From positions 1 to 35,319 of the forward strand of contig URIR01000019.1 in the NCBI GenBank assembly GCA_900547955.1: a stretch of DNA of 35,319 nt, read 5' to 3'. Below the pieces are notes generated by a model, which saw only the letters and a list, made by a program, of their open reading frames with translations, ran no database searches and was not told where the DNA came from. Positions 29,899 to 35,319 of the stretch are shown here, piece after piece. The DNA is from an uncultured Eubacteriales bacterium (lineage in GTDB: Bacteria; Bacillota; Clostridia; Christensenellales; QALW01). A program made the translations under genes and the position numbers. Position 1 is the stretch's first letter, and the number at the start of each line of letters is the position of its first letter.

Positions 29899-30507
29899 GT
29901 GAGAGCGCTTATATATTCGGCTGCGGGCTATATATCGGGCAGTATTCTATTCGCTCGGGTGTTCGGTGCAGTTTTCAAAAAGGATATCATCGGTCAAAGC
30001 CGTGACGGCAACCCCGGCACAGCAAACGCTTTTATGTACGGCGGTTTTTTCTGCGGTTTGCTGACCCTTCTTTTTGAACTGCTTAAAGGCTTTCTTCCCG
30101 TATTTCTCTATTTAAGAAAGGATTTTTCCCTTTTTAATGATTGGGGCATTGCCTTTGTTTTAGCCGCTCCTGTATTAGGCCACGCATTCCCCGCGTTTTA
30201 CCGCTTTCACGGAGGAAAATGCATAGCCGTTTCCTTTGGGTGCCTGCTGGGCCTGCTGCCCGCCGTCATTCCCGTAAGCATACTGGCCTTCACATTCCTT
30301 TTCTTTTCCCTGGTGCTGAAAATATATCCGCATTATCACCGCACCTTCTTAACCTACGCTCTCTCGGCCATCCTTATGTTTCTGCTGATATCTAATAAAT
30401 ATATTTGCTGGGGCTTTGCCATAATCACAGTTATCGTCTGTCTCCGGCTGCTCCTGAGCAATGAAGAAAAAGAAAAATTTAAGGTGAATGTCCTATGGAA
30501 GCGTTAA
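29899..30507 (+). CDS. PlsY-like glycerol-3-phosphate acyltransferase, divergent
   Basis: 202 residues, GTG start with GAGGAG 9 nt upstream. PlsY motifs are recognisable: GSILFARVFG (motif 1), SRDGNPGTANAF (motif 2, normally GSGNPGATN), GHAFPAFYRFHGGKCIAVSFG (motif 3, normally GGKG). Five or so membrane helices. PlsY transfers acyl groups from acyl-phosphate to glycerol-3-phosphate. The altered motifs suggest a paralogue rather than the housekeeping enzyme. It overlaps the next gene, a glycolipid glycosyltransferase, by 13 nt, so both probably act on one lipid. Confidence 0.82.
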   Translation: MRALIYSAAGYISGSILFARVFGAVFKKDIIGQSRDGNPGTANAFMYGGFFCGLLTLLFELLKGFLPVFLYLRKDFSLFNDWGIAFVLAAPVLGHAFPAFYRFHGGKCIAVSFGCLLGLLPAVIPVSILAFTFLFFSLVLKIYPHYHRTFLTYALSAILMFLLISNKYICWGFAIITVIVCLRLLLSNEEKEKFKVNVLWKR

Positions 30508-31616
30508 TATTATCCTGCGGAACGGGCGGCGGTCATAATGCCGCCGGCAAAGCTATTAAAGAGGAATTAACCCTTCGCGGCCATAATGCCGTAATGATAA
30601 ATCCATATAACCTAGCCGGCGAGAAGCTGCCCAAAAGAGTGGACGGAGCATATATAAAGCTGGCCACCGACGCCCCGCGCGCTTTTGGACTTATGTATTC
30701 GCTGGGCGAAGCGGTTCGCCAGCTGCCCGGCCTCTCTCCTATATACTGGGCCAATGGTCTTATGGCGCAGCGTATGGAAGAATATTTATCATCAAATAAC
30801 TATGACGTAGCTATAATGCCCCATCTGTTTCCCGCTGAAATCCTGACATTTTTAAAACGCCGCGCCAAGCGCGTGCCTAAAACCGTATTTATCGCCACCG
30901 ATTATTCCTGTATTCCCTTTACGGAGGAAACCGACTGCGATTATTACGTTATACCCTCTTCCCTGCTTAAAGAGGACTTTACGCGCAGAGGCATACCTGA
31001 AGAAAAGCTGCTTCCCTTGGGCATACCCGTAAGCCGCGCCTTTACCCAGGATATATCCAAAGCGGAAGCTAAAGCGCTTTTAAAGCTTGAGCCTGAACGG
31101 AAGTATATACTTCTTTCGGGAGGCAGCATGGGCGCCGGCAGCATGGTTCAAACCGTAAACCTGCTAGGCGAAAAATTAAAAGAGGCTCCGCAGTACACTC
31201 TTATAGTAATCTGCGGCAGCAATAATAAGCTCTACCAGCAGCTAAATGAAAGCTATGCCTCGGATATTCAAATAATGCCTATAAAACATACCTCTCATAT
31301 GGCCTGGTACCTAAAAGCATGCGAGGTATTTATAACAAAGCCGGGCGGCCTTTCCTCAACCGAAGCCGCGGTTTCAGGCGTACCAATTATCCACGTCTCC
31401 CCTATACCTGGCTGCGAAAGCATAAACCTGCAATTTTTCTCCCGGCACAATATGAGCCTGGACGGCGGCAAGCAGGCTAATCAGCTTATTCAGGCTCTTA
31501 TAAAGATAAGCGACAGGGAAACAGCCGAAAAAATGATAAGCTGCCAAAAGCAAATTATAAACCGCAGTTCAACGCAGGATATCTGTTCTTTTTTAGAAAG
31601 GCTTACCGAAAAATAA
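30495..31616 (+). CDS. UgtP/MGDG-synthase-like glycolipid glycosyltransferase
   Basis: 373 residues. N-terminal GT28 start LSCGTGGGHNAAGKAIKEEL, a family hallmark, with the acceptor domain to about 175 and the nucleotide-sugar-binding domain after YILLSGGSMGAGSM. The C-terminal CEVFITKPGGLSSTEAAVSG and the GCESINLQFF segment are donor-site motifs. Members transfer glucose or galactose to diacylglycerol at the membrane face. It overlaps the PlsY-like gene by 13 nt. Together they may build a special glycolipid. The downstream promoter at 31669 starts a new unit. Confidence 0.88.
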   Translation: MEALILSCGTGGGHNAAGKAIKEELTLRGHNAVMINPYNLAGEKLPKRVDGAYIKLATDAPRAFGLMYSLGEAVRQLPGLSPIYWANGLMAQRMEEYLSSNNYDVAIMPHLFPAEILTFLKRRAKRVPKTVFIATDYSCIPFTEETDCDYYVIPSSLLKEDFTRRGIPEEKLLPLGIPVSRAFTQDISKAEAKALLKLEPERKYILLSGGSMGAGSMVQTVNLLGEKLKEAPQYTLIVICGSNNKLYQQLNESYASDIQIMPIKHTSHMAWYLKACEVFITKPGGLSSTEAAVSGVPIIHVSPIPGCESINLQFFSRHNMSLDGGKQANQLIQALIKISDRETAEKMISCQKQIINRSSTQDICSFLERLTEK

Positions 31617-31668
31617 TCAGGTGTTTCATCAATTTTATCTTAAAGTTATATACATTTTTAATTTTTAC

Positions 31669-31697
31669 TTGTTTTATACGCCTTCAGGCTATATAAT
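31669..31697 (+). promoter_or_regulatory. Promoter of the degV operon
   Basis: TTGTTT (31669-31674), 17-bp spacer, TATAAT (31692-31697), leader of about 70 nt before the AAGGAGGAG ribosome site. Confidence 0.7.
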
Positions 31698-31773
31698 ATA
31701 ATGTGGACTGCATTTTCATAATACACGGTCCAGTACTTATATTTTTTATTTTTAGCCTTTAAGGAGGAGTAAA

Positions 31774-32643
31774 ATGTATCAGCTTTTTTGTGATTCCAAT
31801 TCGGAGATACCATACTGGTTCGCTGAAGAAAACGGGATTAAGGTAGTAAGCATGCCCTATGTGCTGGACGATAAGGAATACTACTATGATTTAGGCAAGA
31901 ATACGGACTTTAAGCACTTTTTCCAGCGCGAACGAGAGGGCGCCATGCCTACCACGGCGGCGCTTAACGTGGAAAATTATCTTGAAATATACGAACCTAC
32001 CCTAAAGAGCGGCACGGATATACTTATGATAAGCTTTTCCTCCGCTCTTTCGGGCACCCACGAGAGCCTTGAGCAGGCGCGGCTCCAATTGCTTGAAAAA
32101 TATCCCGAGCGCTCCTTTAAAGTAGTCAATACTCTGGGAATTTCCATGGGCGCGGGACTGCTTGTCTATTACGCTGCCAGGCTCTGGAAAGATGGCGCCA
32201 GCCAGGACGAAATAATTAAATGGGTGGAGGATAACCGCCAGAGGGTACATCATTGGTTTACCGTCAACGACCTTAACCACCTTAAAAGAGGCGGACGGCT
32301 TTCAGGCGCAGCAGCCTTTATGGGCACAATGCTTGATATAAAGCCCATTATAACGGTAAACAGCGAAGGCAAGCTAGTGGTTTTTGAAAAGGCAAAGGGA
32401 CGTAAAAAATCATTAAAAGCGCTCGCTGAAAAATTTAAGGAATACGTCGAAAAGCCCGAGGAGCAGCTTGTGGTTGTGCTGCACGGCGACTCGGAGGAGG
32501 ACGGGCAGTATCTTGTGGACCTTATAAAGGAGATGTGTACTCCCAAAGATATATGGCTCAACTATGTAGGCCCCGTAATAGGCACTCACTGCGGACCGGG
32601 CACCATAGGCCTGCTCTTTATGGGCAAGGAGCGTATAAAATAA
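31774..32643 (+). CDS. DegV-family fatty-acid-binding protein
   Basis: 289 residues with the DegV pattern: FCDSNSEIPYWFAEENGI at the start, ISFSSALSGTHESLEQA (lipid-head loop), LKRGGRLSGAAAFMGTMLDI, and GPVIGTHCGPGTIGLLF at the end. Members bind a fatty acid and can serve as the FakB subunit that presents it to the kinase FakA for phosphorylation. No FakA gene is in the window. Strong AAGGAGGAG ribosome site. First gene of a three-gene operon. Confidence 0.93.
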   Translation: MYQLFCDSNSEIPYWFAEENGIKVVSMPYVLDDKEYYYDLGKNTDFKHFFQREREGAMPTTAALNVENYLEIYEPTLKSGTDILMISFSSALSGTHESLEQARLQLLEKYPERSFKVVNTLGISMGAGLLVYYAARLWKDGASQDEIIKWVEDNRQRVHHWFTVNDLNHLKRGGRLSGAAAFMGTMLDIKPIITVNSEGKLVVFEKAKGRKKSLKALAEKFKEYVEKPEEQLVVVLHGDSEEDGQYLVDLIKEMCTPKDIWLNYVGPVIGTHCGPGTIGLLFMGKERIK

Positions 32644-32644
32644 A

Positions 32645-33478
32645 ATGCGCATATATGAATTGGCATGGGGAGTTTCAGTCGACGCCCAAAGCATGGAGGA
32701 AGTCCTGAAAATAATAAAAAAATACCCGTTTATAAAGCATGTTCAGATTAAGCTGCCCGGAGAGCCTGCCGAGCCAAGAAGGCTTTCCAGGCTTAAGCGG
32801 GCGGCCGAAGCGGCGGCGCAGTCAGGCTATAGCCTCAGCGTACACGCATATCCGCATATTAATCTCTGCGAGGGTATTCCTGCCTTGGCCCAGGCCAATC
32901 TTTTTTTGGCGCAGGAGGCGCTTAGAACCTGCTACGACATAGGCGGGCAGTTTGCAGTTTTTCACGGCGGAAGCATCCAGGGGCGGGGCAATCCCCAGCT
33001 TCTGAGGCGTAAGGCCTTAGCGGCGCTGGCGCAGGCCTTAGACGAACTTATGGAATACGCCCAAGGCTATAATCTTTCAGTACACCTTGAAAACATTTAT
33101 CCCGCTCCTTTTAGGAGCGAATTGCTGAGACTGCCCTCGCGCAGGGAGGATTTTGACGCCATAGCCGATATGGCGGACAGTCCGCTGCTAAAATTCTGCT
33201 ACGACTACGGACACGGAATGATAGATTCTTTAGGCGGTGAAATGCCTGCGATTGAAAATATTGGCAGCTTTCACCTGCATGAAAACGACTGCCTTAACGA
33301 CTTGCATCTGCCTTTGGGCGGAGCGCGAGATTTTCCTGCCGATTGGTCCGCTGAACTGAATAAGATAGCTCAAGCAGATTTTTCGGGAGCAGTCATTCTG
33401 GAAAACTCTCCCGAAAGGCTTGAAGAGGGGATAAAGGTCCTCCAATTTATAATTGAACACGAAGGAGCTTCAATATGA
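32645..33478 (+). CDS. Sugar-phosphate isomerase/epimerase-like TIM barrel protein
   Basis: 277 residues, AP-endonuclease-2/xylose-isomerase-like barrel. Metal-site signatures appear in order along the barrel: SVHAYPHINLCE, AVFHGGSIQGRG, SVHLENIYP, KFCYDYGHGMID, and SFHLHEND, giving the His/Glu/Asp ligand set. Starts 1 nt after the DegV stop and overlaps the next small gene by ATGA, so it is co-translated. Substrate unknown; this superfamily includes isomerases, endonuclease IV and many uncharacterised members. Confidence 0.85.
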   Translation: MRIYELAWGVSVDAQSMEEVLKIIKKYPFIKHVQIKLPGEPAEPRRLSRLKRAAEAAAQSGYSLSVHAYPHINLCEGIPALAQANLFLAQEALRTCYDIGGQFAVFHGGSIQGRGNPQLLRRKALAALAQALDELMEYAQGYNLSVHLENIYPAPFRSELLRLPSRREDFDAIADMADSPLLKFCYDYGHGMIDSLGGEMPAIENIGSFHLHENDCLNDLHLPLGGARDFPADWSAELNKIAQADFSGAVILENSPERLEEGIKVLQFIIEHEGASI

Positions 33479-33597
33479 AATATCTTTTAATGTTTATTGC
33501 GCTGTGCTTTTGCGTAGGAATAGCTTATCTGGCATATGTTTTAAAGCCTTCGGGCAAGGACAGCACGGATGACGAGGATAACAGCCGGCAAAAATAA
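33475..33597 (+). CDS. 40-residue single-pass membrane protein
   Basis: MKYLLMFIALCFCVGIAYLA opens a single hydrophobic helix (about 2-23). A short charged tail (GKDSTDDEDNSRQK) follows. The ATG overlaps the preceding stop as ATGA and has AAGGAG 8 nt upstream, which supports real translation. It could be a small membrane-anchored partner of the operon or a helper peptide; no family recognised. The recursive cloverleaf starts 26 nt after its stop. Confidence 0.65.
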   Translation: MKYLLMFIALCFCVGIAYLAYVLKPSGKDSTDDEDNSRQK

Positions 33598-33623
33598 TGC
33601 CGTTTTGAATCGTATTATTATAT

Positions 33624-33881
33624 GAGCGCTTTAGCCCGTCCTGCAAAAGGCGGCGCGGCCTGGGGCGGAATCCTTAAAAAGGATTCCGCCCCAGCGAGGG
33701 CAGCAAAAAACCGGCGTTTGCGGCCTTTATGGCCGCGGGCAGGGCATTTTGCCCTGCCCGGCAGGCGCATGCGCCTGCCAAACGCCGGTTTTTTGCTGCC
33801 CTCATGCCCTGCCGTTCAAGCCTTTTAGGCTTGAACGGCAGGGCGCCGCGCCGCCTTTTTGCAGGACGGGCTAAAGCGCTC
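33624..33881. repeat. Recursive cloverleaf element 6 (a cloverleaf inside a cloverleaf)
   Basis: Outer stem 33624-33659 with 33845-33881 (36 bp, one bulge). It encloses three arms: hairpin 33661-33693 (15 bp), a complete inner cloverleaf 33696-33803, and hairpin 33806-33844 (18 bp). The inner cloverleaf has a perfect 25-bp stem (33696-33720/33779-33803) and three arms of its own: 33721-33735 (CGGCC), 33737-33759 (GGGCAGGGC) and 33760-33779 (GGCAGGCGCA). Linkers are 0-2 nt throughout. It lies between convergent genes. Confidence 0.95.
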
Positions 33882-33889
33882 TTTTAAAA

Positions 33890-34693
33890 TCAGCCATTCT
33901 GATAATGCTTGGGCACTAAATCAATAACTGGAATTTCCGGTCTGTTAAATATTCTTGGAACAGGCGTAGTTTCCCTGGCCAGCCCTCTGCTTACAACAAA
34001 ATAGCTCTTTCCAAATTTATACAAACCGCCGGCATACTTAGGCAAAAATCCCTGATTGGGCGCATAAAGGCCGTTTATAAGCCCCGGCAGCCGCCATTGT
34101 CCGCCGTGCGCATGCCCCGAAAGCACCAAATCCAAATTATGTTCAAGATAGCTTTCTATATATTCCGGCCTATGTGAGATTAAAATACTGTATTCTGTTC
34201 CTCCCTGAACGCCGCAAAGCTGCGCTTGAAATGCCCGTTCCCCAAATTCAGGGTCGTCTAGACCGAATATTAAGAGCTGCTGTCCCTGTACGCATACCCT
34301 CGCGCAGCCTCCCTGAAGTACCGTTATACCCATATCCTTTAAACGGAGCTTTATTTCATCTGCGCGGCCTGTGCGGAATTCATGATTCCCCGCGACGTAA
34401 AAACAGGGATATTTTAAGGCCAGCTCGCGGCAAAGAGCATAAGCGCGGTACTCGGGCAGTTTGTCGTCCACTATGTCTCCGGCCAAAAATACCGCGTCGG
34501 CATTCTGCGCTTCTATTAGCCTAATAAGCCTGGACTGGTTCCGTCCGTAACGGCAGCTATGCAAATCAGATATAAGCGCCAAGCGCACCGGCCGCCTTAT
34601 TTTTGGGCTTTTAAGCTCATAACGGCGCACAGCTGGTCTATAGCCTGCCGCACATAATAGAATTAAAGCCGATAATACTAATAATAACAGCAT
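33890..34693 (-). CDS. Membrane-anchored metallophosphoesterase (YkuE-like)
   Basis: 267 residues. N-terminal membrane helix (LLLLVLSALILLCAAGY), then a calcineurin-like catalytic domain with all motifs: D43-x-H45 (ISDLHS), GDIVDD (72-77), GNHE (102-105), ISHRPEY with its His, and GHAHGGQ. Two metals expected. YkuE-type enzymes act on UDP-diacylglucosamine or other phosphoesters on the outer face; the substrate here is not certain. Begins 8 nt after the HIT gene with no ribosome site of its own, so probably re-initiated. Confidence 0.9.
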   Translation of the reverse strand: MLLLLVLSALILLCAAGYRPAVRRYELKSPKIRRPVRLALISDLHSCRYGRNQSRLIRLIEAQNADAVFLAGDIVDDKLPEYRAYALCRELALKYPCFYVAGNHEFRTGRADEIKLRLKDMGITVLQGGCARVCVQGQQLLIFGLDDPEFGERAFQAQLCGVQGGTEYSILISHRPEYIESYLEHNLDLVLSGHAHGGQWRLPGLINGLYAPNQGFLPKYAGGLYKFGKSYFVVSRGLARETTPVPRIFNRPEIPVIDLVPKHYQNG

Positions 34694-34701
34694 TTGACCG
34701 C

Positions 34702-35046
34702 TCAGCCGAAGCTAGCTCCAAAGGCCTTTCCGCCTAAAACATGCAGATGCATATGAAATACGCTTTGTCCGGCGTCCTTGCCCACATTTGTAACTACCCT
34801 ATAGCCGCTTTTATCAATTCCTTTAATCCGGGCAACCTCGTTTACCGCGCTGAACAGCTTCCAAAGCAGGTCGGCGTCCTCAGGCGACAAAGCGGCGGCT
34901 GAGCTTATATGCTTTTTAGGTATGACCAAAACATGCACAGGCGCCGCGGGAGCAATATCCTCAAACGCATATACGCTCTCATTTTCAAACACCTTTTTAG
35001 AAGGTATCTCGCCCTTTATAATCTTACAGAATAAGCATTCGTTCAT
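34702..35046 (-). CDS. HIT-family (HinT-like) nucleotide hydrolase
   Basis: 114 residues, the normal HinT size. CLFCKIIKGEIPS gives a Cys pair at residues 4 and 7; the active-site triad HMHLH is at His98, His100 and His102 within FHMHLHVLGGK. HinT proteins hydrolyse AMP-lysine-type phosphoramidates. AAAGGAG ribosome site 9 nt upstream. First gene of a two-gene unit with the metallophosphoesterase. Confidence 0.96.
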   Translation of the reverse strand: MNECLFCKIIKGEIPSKKVFENESVYAFEDIAPAAPVHVLVIPKKHISSAAALSPEDADLLWKLFSAVNEVARIKGIDKSGYRVVTNVGKDAGQSVFHMHLHVLGGKAFGASFG

Positions 35047-35107
35047 AATGGCTTTCTCCTTTAATATATAATTTATTATTTTAGATTATTTTGCCCCCGC
35101 CCATCAT

Positions 35108-35259
35108 CCCCACGCCCCCGCGACGTCCGGCTGGCTTGCGCCAGCCGTAGGCCGAGCCGCAGGCTCGGCCAGGCGGCCTGCGGCCGCCGACGTCGCGGGG
35201 GCGGCGGGGGTGGGGGGCGGGGGGCTGCGTCTCATTTGCTTCGCAAATGAGACGCAGCC
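35108..35259. repeat. Cloverleaf element 7 with adjacent GTCTCAT hairpin
   Basis: Outer stem ends in GACGTC: 35114-35127 pairs perfectly with 35189-35202 and extends imperfectly into G-rich flanks (35108 and about 35216). Arms: 35128-35147 (CGGCTGGC), 35150-35170 (GGCCGAGCC, GCA loop), 35172-35188 (GGCGGCC, TGC loop), linkers TA and A. Then a 17-bp hairpin with TTC loop (35223-35259, GCGTCTCATTTGC). This is element 1 in the opposite orientation. Confidence 0.9.
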
Positions 35260-35281
35260 TTAGCGTTCGGGCGCGCTATGG

Positions 35282-35319
35282 GCGGCGTTTGGCAGGCGCT
35301 TGCGCCTGCCAAACGCCGC
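35282..35319. repeat. Terminal hairpin, possible reduced or cut cloverleaf
   Basis: GCGGCGTTTGGCAGGCGC pairs with the following 18 bases around a TT loop, up to the last base of the window. It joins the outer GGCGGCGTTTG stem and the GGCAGGCGC arm seen at 15158-15234 directly. It may continue outside the window. Confidence 0.65.

Noticed and set aside
13726..35216. Cloverleaf elements as tRNA genes or simple terminators
   Set aside because: Arms are not tRNA-like (no conserved T-loop, no anticodon stem of right size), and most lack a T run. They occur in co-directional, divergent-upstream and convergent gaps alike, and normal terminators lie beside them.
13690..35319. CRISPR array
   Set aside because: Copies are kilobases apart, of variable length, with no regular spacers and no cas genes.

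Overview
The window reads as a chromosomal segment of a Firmicute, most likely a gut-type clostridium. The evidence is the gene set: strong AGGAGG ribosome sites, an L10 leader upstream of rplJ-rplL, an FprA-type flavodiiron protein, DegV, NatAB-type ABC genes and a UgtP-like glycosyltransferase. I cannot name the species. Two base compositions are visible: an AT-richer left third (about 1-11,500) and a GC-richer resident chromosome (about 12,000-35,319).

Left third: this looks like the right end of a Tn916-like integrative conjugative element. It ends in a sigma-70-like regulator, a MazF-type protein, an Xis-like HTH protein and a tyrosine integrase, and it abuts a tRNA-Ser(CGA) gene. Its cargo is four successive small cassettes. 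Each has its own transcriptional regulator (AraC-GyrI, WYL, MerR-TipAS, TetR), usually one or two enzymes or ligand-binding proteins, and each closes with a copy of a 60-70 residue four-cysteine 'KTR' zinc-ribbon gene. In three of the four the KTR stop codon lies inside the terminator stem. Two 5'-half tRNA-Ser fragments lie just beyond the intact tRNA.

Middle (12-21 kb): an unknown single-pass membrane protein, tRNA-Thr(CGT), an FprA flavodiiron protein, a GNAT-like protein, a decayed serine-recombinase element with TnpV remains inside it, and an rplJ-rplL operon with a strong promoter and an attenuating L10 leader. Neither rplKA nor rpoBC is next to that operon.

Right part (21-35 kb): a beta-helix surface protein, a NatAB-like ABC exporter, a very long six-hairpin glycosidase-like protein, a PlsY-like acyltransferase coupled to a glycolipid glycosyltransferase, a DegV / sugar-isomerase / small membrane protein operon, a metallophosphoesterase and a HIT protein.

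The most striking signal is a family of long GC-rich intergenic elements found only in the resident part. Each is an outer inverted repeat of about 11-47 bp enclosing exactly three short hairpins with 0-2 nt between them, so one strand can fold into a four-way cloverleaf. I count eight (13.7, 15.2, three in tandem at 20.7-21.0, 23.2, 25.7 and 35.1 kb) plus a recursive one at 33.6-33.9 kb, where the middle arm of one cloverleaf is itself a complete cloverleaf. Outer stems differ in sequence from copy to copy yet stay paired (one is 47 of 47 bp), and the middle arm shows a paired substitution. These look like a dispersed, possibly mobile or single-strand-folding element family rather than ordinary terminators.
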